Below, piece after piece: positions 1 to 7,131 of a stretch of DNA of 64,000 bases. The stretch is from assembly GCF_014648895.1 (NCBI RefSeq), contig NZ_BMRZ01000007.1:291675-355674 (forward strand), read 5' to 3'. Position numbers and translations under genes: made by a program. The stretch's first letter is position 1, and each line of letters starts with the position of its first letter. The notes beneath the pieces were generated by a model. It was not told the DNA's origin, did no database searches, and worked only from the letters and a program-made list of their open reading frames with translations. Source of the stretch: Streptomyces tanashiensis (GTDB lineage: Bacteria; Actinomycetota; Actinomycetes; Streptomycetales; Streptomycetaceae).

Positions 1-320
1 TCTCCGCCGCCGCCGTGGCCGCCTCCGCGCACGCCGGGGACCCGGTCGCCCTCGCCTCGTTCGAGCGCGCGGCCCAGGCGCTCGCGGCGGGCATCGCCGC
101 CACCGCCGCCCTCGTCGAGATCGACATCGCGGTCGTCGGCGGCGGGGTGGCGGGCGCGGGCGAGGTCCTCTTCGCCCCGCTCCGGCGCAGCCTCGGCGCC
201 TACGCCACGCTCTCCTTCGTCCGGAACCTGACGGTCGTCCCCGCCGTCACCGGCACGGACGCGGGCCTCCTCGGGGCCGCGGCGGCGGCGATGCACGCCG
301 GGTCGGGAGCCACGGGCTGA
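1..320 (+). CDS. ROK-family protein, C-terminal fragment (5' end outside window)
   Basis: Only about the last 105 residues are present; the reading frame is open to the left edge (first full codon at base 3), so the start lies outside. The visible part has a run of small residues around VVGGGVAG, then LFAPLRRSL and a terminal GLLGAAAAAM. This is the usual end of ROK-family sugar kinases and repressors, where the glycine-rich GGG loop belongs to the ATPase fold and the last helix carries a (D/A)GLLGAA motif. Whether it is a glucokinase-type enzyme or an HTH-bearing ROK repressor cannot be told from this fragment. A C-rich low-complexity tract with 24-bp repeats follows its stop. Confidence 0.75.
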   Translation, partial: SAAAVAASAHAGDPVALASFERAAQALAAGIAATAALVEIDIAVVGGGVAGAGEVLFAPLRRSLGAYATLSFVRNLTVVPAVTGTDAGLLGAAAAAMHAGSGATG

Positions 321-382
321 GGGGCCACGGCCCCGCACCCACGCCCGTCCCCGTACCCGTACCCGTACCCGCGTTCATCACC

Positions 383-441
383 GCACCCGGGCCGGTACGC
401 ACCCCCGTACCCGGGCCGGTACGCACCCCCGCACCCGGGCC
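383..441. repeat. 24-bp tandem repeat, about 2.5 copies
   Basis: Two nearly identical 24-bp units (383-406 and 407-430) and an 11-bp partial unit (431-441). Each unit contains ACCCGGGCCGGTACGCACCC. They follow three CCGTAC steps at about 350-370. The tract fills the space between the ROK fragment and the small minus-strand gene. It looks like slippage-prone intergenic sequence; no function is evident. Confidence 0.6.
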
Positions 442-446
442 GCCGC

Positions 447-626
447 TCACTCCCGTACCCGTTCCGGCGTCCGTTGCTCGACGACCACCAGGAACGTGTC
501 GGACTCCAGGTCCATCACGACCCGGGCCGGCACCCCCTCCTCGCGCCGCGCCCCGGCGAACTCCTCCGCCGGCCAGCTGCCCCGCGGGCCGCCGGCCGGA
601 AACCGTTCGAGAACCGTACGACTCAT
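447..626 (-). CDS. Small conserved-type protein, 59 aa
   Basis: A short minus-strand ORF from an ATG at 626 to a TGA at 447. The product starts MSRTVLERFPAGGPRGSWPA, has a charged middle (AEEFAGARREEG) and ends in a beta-rich stretch, VVMDLESDTFLVVV, followed by a basic tail. A GGGGGTGCGG stretch sits just upstream of the ATG as a possible ribosome binding site. The residue pattern reads as a real protein rather than a shadow, with Gly/Pro breaks and an amphipathic strand. Small proteins of this style sit singly in many Streptomyces genomes, but I do not know a function. It is divergent from the kinase-Nudix gene and about 136 bp away from it. Confidence 0.55.
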   Translation of the reverse strand: MSRTVLERFPAGGPRGSWPAEEFAGARREEGVPARVVMDLESDTFLVVVEQRTPERVRE

Positions 627-762
627 CTCCGCACCCCCTCGTGCTCGCCGTTCTCAACGACGGCCGCACGGAAGTGTCACGCACATGCCGAGACATGTGT
701 TCGTGGTTTCCGTGGCAGGGTGTTGCGGGCAAGCCACTGGGGGCTATCGATGAGGGGGAAAC

Positions 763-1797
763 GTGATCGTCTGGATCAACGGTACGTTCGGCGCGGGAAA
801 ATCGAGCACCGCGCGCGAGCTGGTCGATCTGATCCCGAACAGCACCCTGTACGACCCCGAGGTCACCGGCGGAGGGCTGCGCGGGCTCCTGCCGGCCAAG
901 CGGCTCGCCGAGGTCGAGGACTATCAGGACCTGCCGATCTGGCGCCGCCTGGTCGTCGACACCGCCGCCGCCCTGCTCGCCGAGGTCGGCGGCGTCCTCG
1001 TCGTGCCGATGACCCTGCTCCGCCAGGAGTACCGGGACGAGATCTTCGGTGGGCTCGCCGCCCGCCGCATCGACGTGCGCCATGTGCTGCTCGCCCCGGA
1101 GGAAACGATCCTGCGGGAGCGGATAGACGGCCGGGCGGAGTACGGAGACCCCGAGGTCGACGCGCGCGTCCGGGAGTGGTGCCACGAGCACCTGCCGCCG
1201 TACCGCGCCGCCCTCGACTGGCTCGCCGCCGACGCCTACACGCTCGACACCTCGGCACTCACCGTGGCCGAGGCCGCCCGGGCCGTCGCCGACGCGGTCC
1301 GGGGCGGGGACATCGCACCCTGCGGCATCGTCCAGACGCCCGAGCCGACCGGCGAGACCCTCGCCGCCGGCGTCCTGCTCTTCGACGAACAGGACCGCTT
1401 CCTGCTCGTCGACCCCACCTACAAGCCCGGCTGGGAGTTCCCCGGCGGCGTCGTCGAACCCGGCGAGGCCCCGGCCCGGGCCGGTATGCGCGAGGTGGCC
1501 GAGGAGATCGGCCTCGAACTCGAGGCCGTCCCCCGTCTGCTGCTCGTCGACTGGGAGCGCCCCCAGCCCCCGGGCTACGGCGGGCTGCGTCTCCTCTTCG
1601 ACGGCGGCACCCTCCGCACCGCCGACACCGAGCGCCTCCGCCTCCCCGGCGCCGAACTCCGCGGCTGGCGGTTCGTCACCGAGGAGGAGGCCGCGGAGCT
1701 GCTGCCCCCCGTCCGCTACCGCCGCCTCCGCTGGGCCCTCCGCGCCCGCGAACGCGGCACGGTCCTCAACCTGGAGGCGGGCGTACCGGTGGGCTGA
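763..1797 (+). CDS. P-loop kinase-like / Nudix hydrolase fusion protein
   Basis: 344 aa, GTG start preceded by GAGGGGGA. The N-terminal half (about residues 1-180) is a P-loop NTPase with Walker A GTFGAGKSS at 7-15, resembling the small AAA-type kinases related to TmrB/zeta-toxin-like phosphotransferases. The C-terminal half (about 195-340) is a Nudix hydrolase with a full Nudix box at 228-251: GGVVEPGE, then REVAEEIGL, carrying the metal-binding REUXEE residues. Nudix enzymes cleave nucleoside diphosphates linked to another moiety. The fusion suggests coupled phosphorylation and pyrophosphohydrolysis of a small molecule or nucleotide, but no substrate can be read from the sequence. It stands alone, convergent with the MBL-fold gene downstream. 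Confidence 0.85.
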   Translation: MIVWINGTFGAGKSSTARELVDLIPNSTLYDPEVTGGGLRGLLPAKRLAEVEDYQDLPIWRRLVVDTAAALLAEVGGVLVVPMTLLRQEYRDEIFGGLAARRIDVRHVLLAPEETILRERIDGRAEYGDPEVDARVREWCHEHLPPYRAALDWLAADAYTLDTSALTVAEAARAVADAVRGGDIAPCGIVQTPEPTGETLAAGVLLFDEQDRFLLVDPTYKPGWEFPGGVVEPGEAPARAGMREVAEEIGLELEAVPRLLLVDWERPQPPGYGGLRLLFDGGTLRTADTERLRLPGAELRGWRFVTEEEAAELLPPVRYRRLRWALRARERGTVLNLEAGVPVG

Positions 1798-1875
1798 TCT
1801 CCCGGCCGGCTTCTCCAGCCGGCTTCTCCACCCGGCCTCTTCACCCGCCCCCTGCGCCCGCGCCCTGCGCCGCGG

Positions 1876-2577
1876 CTACGCCCGGGCCTCCGCCGCGGCC
1901 GCCGTCAGCCGGTCCGCCGTGTCCGTGGTCACCGGCGCCCCGTGCCCGCAGCACAGCACCGAGGGGGCGAGCTTCGCGAGCGCCCGCATCGAGTCCAGGG
2001 CGAGGGCGCGGTCGACGTGGAAGACGCCGAACATCACATCCGGCACCGAGGCCACCGTGTCCCCGCCGAACAGCACGCCGTGGCGCGGCAGATGGACGGC
2101 GATCGAGCCGGGCGTGTGGCCCGGGGCGTGCACCACCACGGCGCCGTCGCCGAAGCCGAGCTCCTCGCCGTCCTCGACCTCCCGGTCGACCCGGGTCGGC
2201 GGCGCCTCGGGGGTGGTGAGACCGTGCGCGAAGAGGGGGCGTTCCCAGTCCAGGAGGTCGGGCTCCGGGACCGGGGCCTCACCCCGGATCACCGGCGCGT
2301 CGAGCCGGTGCGCGAGGATCTCGGCCCCGTGCCGGTCCGCCAGCTCCTGGGCCGAGCCCACGTGGTCCCGGTGGCAGTGGGTCAGCACGATCCGGCGCAA
2401 CAGGTCCGGGTCCAGGCCGGCCGAGCGGATCGCCGCGGCCGTGCCGTCCGCCGTGCCGGCCCAGCCGGCGTCGATCAGGGTCAGCTCCTCCTCGTCCTGC
2501 CACAGGTAGGCCTGGCCGATGGAGAAGTCGAGGAGGTGCAACCGCGGTGTGATCCTGCTGAGTTCGATGGATGCCAT
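1876..2577 (-). CDS. MBL-fold metallo-hydrolase
   Basis: 233 aa. The metallo-beta-lactamase signature THCHRDHVG lies at residues 66-74 (HxHxDH), followed by the later zinc ligands in HAPGHTPGS (about 150-158) and FGGDTV (about 172). The length and the HTPGS motif fit glyoxalase II-like or lactonase-like members. These are cytoplasmic two-zinc hydrolases acting on thioesters or lactones. The substrate is unknown. The ATG at 2577 is preceded on the minus strand by TAGGTT with only 6 nt between, so the message is probably leaderless. The dipeptidase gene upstream ends 85 bp away, with a hairpin between. Confidence 0.88.
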   Translation of the reverse strand: MASIELSRITPRLHLLDFSIGQAYLWQDEEELTLIDAGWAGTADGTAAAIRSAGLDPDLLRRIVLTHCHRDHVGSAQELADRHGAEILAHRLDAPVIRGEAPVPEPDLLDWERPLFAHGLTTPEAPPTRVDREVEDGEELGFGDGAVVVHAPGHTPGSIAVHLPRHGVLFGGDTVASVPDVMFGVFHVDRALALDSMRALAKLAPSVLCCGHGAPVTTDTADRLTAAAAEARA

Positions 2578-2583
2578 ACGGCG

Positions 2584-2589
2584 AACCTA
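2584..2589 (-). promoter_or_regulatory. Candidate -10 element (TAGGTT) for the MBL-fold gene
   Basis: TAGGTT on the minus strand is separated by 6 nt from the ATG at 2577. This places the transcription start at or next to the start codon, the arrangement of leaderless streptomycete messages. No Shine-Dalgarno sequence fits in the gap. Confidence 0.5.
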
Positions 2590-2624
2590 CGCATCCGGGC
2601 AGGTCCGCCGTATGTTTCTACGCT

Positions 2625-2643
2625 CTCGGCGAGCTTCGCCGAG
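2625..2643 (-). terminator. Hairpin after the M20 dipeptidase gene
   Basis: A perfect 8-bp stem CTCGGCGA / TCGCCGAG with a 3-nt loop lies 19 bp after the dipeptidase stop codon. There is no U-run, as is common for streptomycete terminators. It separates the dipeptidase from the MBL-fold gene on the same strand. Confidence 0.5.
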
Positions 2644-2661
2644 CGCTGAACCGATCGAGTG

Positions 2662-4026
2662 TCAGACCTGCTTCGAGCGGGCGTAGTTGACGAGGAAGTG
2701 CGCCTCGGCCACCGAGAGCCGCTCCAGCTCCTCCGGCGAGACGGACTCGTTCGGCGCGTGGATCTGCGCCTCCGGCTCGCTCAGGCCGATCAGCAGGATC
2801 TCCGACTCCGGGTAGAGCGAGGCCAGCGTGTTGCACAGCGGGATCGAGCCGCCCATGCCCGCCGTCTGCATCTCCTCGCCGGGGTACGCGATCCGCATCG
2901 CCTCCGCCATCGACGCGTACGCCGGGCTGGTGGTGTCCGCCTGGAACGGCTGGCCCTGGCCGACCTGCTCCAGGGACACCCGGGCGTCCCACGGGGTGTG
3001 CTTCTCGATGTGGGCGAAGAGGAGCTTCGTCACCTCGGCCGCGTCCTCGCCCGGCGGCACCCGCAGGCTGATCTGCGCGCGGGCCGACTTCGGGACCGAC
3101 GGGGTCGCGCCGGCCACCGGGTGGCAGTCGATGCCGATGACCGTGACCGCGGGGCGCGCCCAGATCCGGTCGGCGACCGTGCCGGCACCCGGCAGGGACA
3201 CGCCCGCGAGCACCTTGGCGTCCTGGCGGAAGTCCTCCTCCGGGTACTGGAGGCCCTCCCATACCTGGTCGCCCGCGAGGCCGTCGATGACGGTGGAGCC
3301 GTCGGGGCCCCGCAGCGAGTCCAGGACGCGGATCAGCGCGGCCAGCGCGTCGGGCGCCGCGCCACCGAACTGACCGGAGTGCAGATTGCCCTCCAGGGTG
3401 TCGATCGTGACCCGGATCATCGTCATGCCGCGCAGGGTCGCGGTCACGGTCGGCAGGCCCACGCGGAAGTTGCCCGCGTCGCCGATCACGATGGCGTCGG
3501 CCGTGAGGAGCTCGGGGTGCTGCTCCGCGTACCGCTCCAGACCGCCGGTGCCCTGCTCCTCGGAGCCCTCGACGATGACCTTGACCGTCACCGGCACGCC
3601 GCCGTTCGCCTTGAGGGCGCGCAGCGCGAGCAGGTGCATGATGAAGCCGCCCTTGCAGTCGGCGGTGCCGCGCCCGTACCAGCGGCCGTCCCGCTCGGTC
3701 AGCGTGAACGGCGGGGAGAGCCACACCGACTCGTCCAGCTTCGGCTGGACGTCGTAGTGCGCGTACAGGAGGACGGTCGGCGCGCCCGCCGGGCCGGGCA
3801 GGACGCCGTACACGGACTGCGAGCCGTCCGGCGTGTCGAGCAGCGCCACGTCCTGGAAGTCCTCGGCGCGCAGGGCGTCCGCGACCCAGTTCGCGGCGCC
3901 CTCGCACTCGCTGCGGGGCGCCACGGCCTCGTCCGCCACCGACTCGAAGGCCACGAGCTCCGTGAGCTCGGCCTTGGCCCGGGGCATCAGTGACCGGACG
4001 GTCTCGGCGATCGGATTCGAGGTCAT
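2662..4026 (-). CDS. M20/M28-family dipeptidase (zinc metallopeptidase)
   Basis: 454 aa from the ATG at 4026, chosen because AGGAGC lies 9 nt upstream; a longer in-frame extension to 4101 has no such signal. Metal-binding and catalytic motifs are in order: LLYAHYDVQP (His90, Asp92), GRGTADCKGG (bridging Asp123) and VEGSEEQGTGG (Glu156-Glu157). A dimerisation domain sits between the two halves, with conserved HSGQFGG, and the last zinc ligand lies near the C-terminus in GGSIPL. Family members remove the C-terminal residue from di- and tripeptides in the cytoplasm. It is divergent from the geranylgeranyl-reductase-family gene, with an inverted repeat between them. Confidence 0.93.
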   Translation of the reverse strand: MTSNPIAETVRSLMPRAKAELTELVAFESVADEAVAPRSECEGAANWVADALRAEDFQDVALLDTPDGSQSVYGVLPGPAGAPTVLLYAHYDVQPKLDESVWLSPPFTLTERDGRWYGRGTADCKGGFIMHLLALRALKANGGVPVTVKVIVEGSEEQGTGGLERYAEQHPELLTADAIVIGDAGNFRVGLPTVTATLRGMTMIRVTIDTLEGNLHSGQFGGAAPDALAALIRVLDSLRGPDGSTVIDGLAGDQVWEGLQYPEEDFRQDAKVLAGVSLPGAGTVADRIWARPAVTVIGIDCHPVAGATPSVPKSARAQISLRVPPGEDAAEVTKLLFAHIEKHTPWDARVSLEQVGQGQPFQADTTSPAYASMAEAMRIAYPGEEMQTAGMGGSIPLCNTLASLYPESEILLIGLSEPEAQIHAPNESVSPEELERLSVAEAHFLVNYARSKQV

Positions 4027-4106
4027 GGGCACGCTCCTGATGGGTGCGACGTTACGACGTAAGGAGGACGTTCGTCGTATGTCGTGGTACGGCGAACGCA
4101 CCGTCG

Positions 4107-4144
4107 ATCCTACGGGCGGGGCCCTGGCTACCGCGCCGTAGGAT
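4107..4144. promoter_or_regulatory. Inverted repeat carrying two outward-facing TAGGAT -10 elements
   Basis: Nine-base arms ATCCTACGG (4107-4115) and CCGTAGGAT (4136-4144) are separated by 20 nt. Each arm contains TAGGAT in the direction of its neighbouring gene: the plus copy lies 44 bp before the GTG at 4189, the minus copy about 80 bp before the ATG at 4026. The symmetry suggests a shared divergent promoter region or an operator overlapping it. A shorter palindrome TTACGACGTAA lies at about 4050. Confidence 0.5.
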
Positions 4145-4188
4145 GCGTCAGGAGCAGACCACCGGTCGGATCAGGAGCAGAAGCACAC

Positions 4189-5649
4189 GTGAGCAGCGAG
4201 CACGCAGAGAACGCCGGTCCGGAGCACATCGAGCCCGAAGGCGCGGCTGCCGAGGCCCCCGGGAGCGCCGCCGGGAGCACGGGCGCCGAGCCGGCGGCCC
4301 TCCCGGCCGACGCGGCTGACGCGGCGTCGGACGAGGCACCGGCCCCGGCGGGCGACGAGCCGGCCGACGGGCCGGCGGAGGTCTGGGACGTCGTGGTCGT
4401 CGGCGCGGGTCCCGCCGGCGCGTCCGCGGCCTACGCGGCGGCGGTCGCCGGCCGCCGGGTGCTGCTTCTGGAGAAGTCCGAGCTCCCCCGGTACAAGACC
4501 TGCGGCGGCGGCATCATCGGCCCCTCGCGCGACACGCTCCCGCCGGGCTTCGAACTGCCCCTCCAGGACCGGGTCCACGCCGTCACCTTCTCCCTGGACG
4601 GACGCTTCGCCCGCACCCGCCGCTCGCGCCGGATGCTCTTCGGGCTCATCAACCGTCCGGAGTTCGACGCGCAGCTCGTCGAGCACGCGCAGAAGGCCGG
4701 CGCCGAACTGCGGACCGGCGCCACGGTGACCCGGGTGGAGCAGCACGGCCCGGCCGTGCCGGACCGGCGGACCGTCGCCGTCGTCCTCGCCGACGGTGAG
4801 ACCGTCCTCGCGCGCGCGGTCGTCGGCGCCGACGGCAGCGCCAGCCGGATAGGCGCTCATGTGGGGGTGAAGCTCGGCCAGGTCGACCTCGGCCTGGAGG
4901 CGGAGATTCCCGTGCCGCCGTCGGTGGCGGAGGACTGGAAGGGGCGGGTCCTCATCGACTGGGGTCCGATGCCCGGCAGTTACGGCTGGGTGTTCCCCAA
5001 GGGCGACACGCTGACCGTCGGCGTCATCTCGGCGCGCGGCGAGGGCGCCGCCACCAAGCGGTACATGGAGGACTTCGTGGCCCGGCTCGGCCTGGCCGGC
5101 TTCGAGCCCACGATCTCCTCCGGGCATCTGACGCGCTGCCGCACCGACGACTCGCCGCTCTCCCGCGGCCGGGTCCTGGTCTGCGGCGACGCGGCCGGTC
5201 TCCTGGAGCCGTGGACCCGCGAGGGCATCTCGTACGCGCTGCGCTCGGGCCGTCTCGCGGGCGAGTGGGCGGTCCGGGTCGCCGAGTCGAACGACGCGGT
5301 CGACGCGCGGCGCCAGGCCCTGAACTACGCCTTCGCCATCAAGGCGGGGCTGGGCGTCGAGATGGCGGTCGGGCGGCGGATGCTCGCGATCTTCGAGCGG
5401 CGCCCGGGGCTGCTGCACGCGACGATCACGGGACTGCGGCCCGCGTGGAACGCCTTCGCCGACATCACCCGCGGCTCGGCCACGCTCGGTGGCATGGTCC
5501 GCTCGAACGGCATGGCCCGGCGGGCCCTGGAGCTCCTCGACAAACGCATGGACACCTCGTCCGGCGTCGGCCCGGCGGGGCGGGGCGTCAGCGCGCGCGA
5601 CCGCGCGGCCTCCGAGCCGGAGGGGGAGCAGGCCCCGGAAGAGGTCTGA
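4189..5649 (+). CDS. Geranylgeranyl reductase-family FAD-dependent oxidoreductase
   Basis: 486 aa. The GTG at 4189 was chosen because AGGAGCAG lies upstream. An Ala/Glu/Pro-rich stretch of about 64 residues precedes the FAD-binding fold VVVVGAGPAGASAA (residues 68-81). Later family motifs are ELPRYKTCGGG, LINRPEFDAQL, a second FAD contact VCGDAAGLLEPWTREGISYA, and a helical C-terminus. Relatives reduce isoprenoid double bonds or oxidise small aromatics and are common beside respiratory genes in actinobacteria. The low-complexity N-terminal extension is unusual and probably disordered. No operon partner is visible: the next gene downstream is convergent. Confidence 0.88.
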   Translation: MSSEHAENAGPEHIEPEGAAAEAPGSAAGSTGAEPAALPADAADAASDEAPAPAGDEPADGPAEVWDVVVVGAGPAGASAAYAAAVAGRRVLLLEKSELPRYKTCGGGIIGPSRDTLPPGFELPLQDRVHAVTFSLDGRFARTRRSRRMLFGLINRPEFDAQLVEHAQKAGAELRTGATVTRVEQHGPAVPDRRTVAVVLADGETVLARAVVGADGSASRIGAHVGVKLGQVDLGLEAEIPVPPSVAEDWKGRVLIDWGPMPGSYGWVFPKGDTLTVGVISARGEGAATKRYMEDFVARLGLAGFEPTISSGHLTRCRTDDSPLSRGRVLVCGDAAGLLEPWTREGISYALRSGRLAGEWAVRVAESNDAVDARRQALNYAFAIKAGLGVEMAVGRRMLAIFERRPGLLHATITGLRPAWNAFADITRGSATLGGMVRSNGMARRALELLDKRMDTSSGVGPAGRGVSARDRAASEPEGEQAPEEV

Positions 5650-5701
5650 CCGCGGCGCACACCGAGGATCGACGGGTACGGGCTCCGCTGCCCCGGCCGG
5701 C

Positions 5702-6205
5702 TCACGCCGCCGGGGTGGCGGGGCCCGTCGTCGTGATGCGGAAGACGGGGTGCCTGGGCGCGATCGCCCGCAGCTCCTCGTCGGAGGAGTCGGGGCCGAC
5801 GCCGCCGAAGAAGACACCGACCTCGGCCTTCCAGCGCTTGAGGTAGGCGCGGAGCAGGGCGGGCTTGTCGTCGTCGCCCACCTCGACGGCGGTGAACTCC
5901 TGGACGTGCTTGCCGAGGTGCAGCTGCCCGCCGCCGGCCGCCCGCATGTTGTGGGTCCACTGGACGTGGCCGCGGGGGGCGACGAGGTACTGGGCGCCGT
6001 CCACCGTCAGGAGGTTGACGGGGGTGCGGCGCCATTCGCCGCTCTTGCGGCCGCGGACGGCGAGCACGCGGGAGCCCCAGACGCTGATGCCGCGGCGGGT
6101 CATCCAGGCGACGGCGCGGTTGAAGACGTTCACCGTGAACCAGCCGGGCTTCATGACGTGGGCGGCGGCGGGGGAGGGGGTGGAGCCGGCGGGCTGGGCG
6201 GACAT
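5702..6205 (-). CDS. Ddn-type F420-dependent nitroreductase family protein
   Basis: 167 aa from the ATG at 6205, with AGGAGG about 8 nt upstream. The core VWGSRVLAVRGRKSGEWRRT followed by PVNLL, then YLVAPRGHVQWTHNMRA, is the deazaflavin-dependent nitroreductase (Ddn) pattern: a split beta-barrel with an RGRKSG loop. Such enzymes bind coenzyme F420 and reduce quinones or nitro compounds at the membrane face. It is divergent from the TetR gene, and repeated half-sites lie in the 130-bp gap, so that TetR protein is its likely repressor. Confidence 0.88.
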   Translation of the reverse strand: MSAQPAGSTPSPAAAHVMKPGWFTVNVFNRAVAWMTRRGISVWGSRVLAVRGRKSGEWRRTPVNLLTVDGAQYLVAPRGHVQWTHNMRAAGGGQLHLGKHVQEFTAVEVGDDDKPALLRAYLKRWKAEVGVFFGGVGPDSSDEELRAIAPRHPVFRITTTGPATPAA

Positions 6206-6231
6206 GGGAGCCTCCTGGGGCTTCAAAGTGT

Positions 6232-6295
6232 GAGCACTGCTCTCGCTTGAGATCAGTGTGCACGGTTCGGCGCTCACAAGCAAGAGCGGTGCTCT
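6232..6295. promoter_or_regulatory. Candidate TetR operators (repeated GAGC/GCTC palindromes)
   Basis: Two palindromes lie between the reductase and TetR genes: GAGCACTGCTC at 6232-6242 and AGAGCGGTGCTCT at 6283-6295. A third looser site, CAGTG...CACTG, lies at about 6306-6329, just before the TetR start. The shared core AGNGCNNTGCTCT suggests one regulator binding several copies and controlling both divergent genes. Confidence 0.5.
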
Positions 6296-6335
6296 CGTTT
6301 CATTCCAGTGCTCTGAAAGTGGCACACTGCTCTCC

Positions 6336-7031
6336 ATGACGACCGTTCGAGGAGCCCGCGCCCGCGCCCGTATCGAGATCACCGCCGCCATCAAGGACGA
6401 GGCCCGCACCCAGCTCGCCGCCGAAGGCGCCGCCAAGCTGTCCCTGCGGGCCGTCGCCCGCGAACTGGGCATGGTGTCCTCCGCGCTCTACCGCTACTTC
6501 CCCAGCCGCGACGACCTGCTCACCGCTCTCATCGTCGACGCCTACGACTCCGTCGGCGCCGCCGCCGAACAGGCCGCGGCCGCGGCCGAGCAGGAACGCC
6601 CCCTCGACCGCTGGACCGCCGTCTGCCGGGCGGTGCGCGCCTGGGCCGTCGCCCACCCCCACGAGTACGCCCTGATCTACGGCTCCCCGGTCCCCGGCTA
6701 CACCGCGCCCCAGGACACGATCGTGCCCGCCTCCCGCGTCGGCCTCGTCCTCATCGACATCGCCCGCCGGGCCCACACGGGCGAGGGCGTCGCGCTCCCG
6801 CCGCTGCCGGACGACCTGCGCCCCGAAGCCGTCCGCATCAGCGCCGACATCGCCCCGGACCTGCCGCCCGCCCTCGCCGTCGCGCTCGTCGCCGCCTGGT
6901 CGCAGCTCTTCGGCCTCGTCTCCTTCGAGGTCTTCGGCCAGTTCCACCGCGTCGTCGAGGACCGCGACACCTTCTTCGCGACCGCGGCCCGCCGCCTGGG
7001 CCAGGACGTGGGCCTGCTCCCGCGCGGCTGA
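6336..7031 (+). CDS. TetR/AcrR-family transcriptional regulator
   Basis: 231 aa from the ATG at 6336; the frame is open further upstream but runs through the palindromic operator region. The N-terminal HTH region contains IKDEARTQLAAEG, SLRAVARELGMVSSALYRYF and PSRDDLLTALI, the standard TetR DNA-binding helices. The C-terminal ligand domain carries WAVAHPHEYALIYGSPVPGY, typical of the TetR_C_13/WHG type. It is divergent from the Ddn-type reductase and probably represses that gene and itself through the intervening palindromes. Confidence 0.92.
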   Translation: MTTVRGARARARIEITAAIKDEARTQLAAEGAAKLSLRAVARELGMVSSALYRYFPSRDDLLTALIVDAYDSVGAAAEQAAAAAEQERPLDRWTAVCRAVRAWAVAHPHEYALIYGSPVPGYTAPQDTIVPASRVGLVLIDIARRAHTGEGVALPPLPDDLRPEAVRISADIAPDLPPALAVALVAAWSQLFGLVSFEVFGQFHRVVEDRDTFFATAARRLGQDVGLLPRG

Positions 7032-7055
7032 CCCGACGGCCCGCCGCCGGCCTCG

Positions 7056-7071
7056 TACTCCCGGGGGAGTA
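7056..7071. promoter_or_regulatory. Palindrome upstream of the two-component operon
   Basis: Arms TACTCCC and GGGAGTA are separated by 2 nt and end 47 bp before the -10 element of the kinase gene. The position fits an autoregulatory site for the NarL-type response regulator encoded downstream, although NarL-type sites are usually shorter. No homologous site was compared. Confidence 0.35.
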
Positions 7072-7118
7072 GGGGCGACCACCCCGCCGGGCTGACGTGC
7101 GCGCGGGGCGGGCGCGGC

Positions 7119-7124
7119 TAGCGT
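7119..7124 (+). promoter_or_regulatory. Candidate -10 element (TAGCGT) of the histidine kinase operon
   Basis: TAGCGT is followed by exactly 7 nt and then the ATG at 7132. There is no Shine-Dalgarno sequence. This spacing is the leaderless arrangement and decides the ATG over the GTG at 7123, which would lie inside the -10 element. Confidence 0.5.
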
Positions 7125-7131
7125 GACCGAT

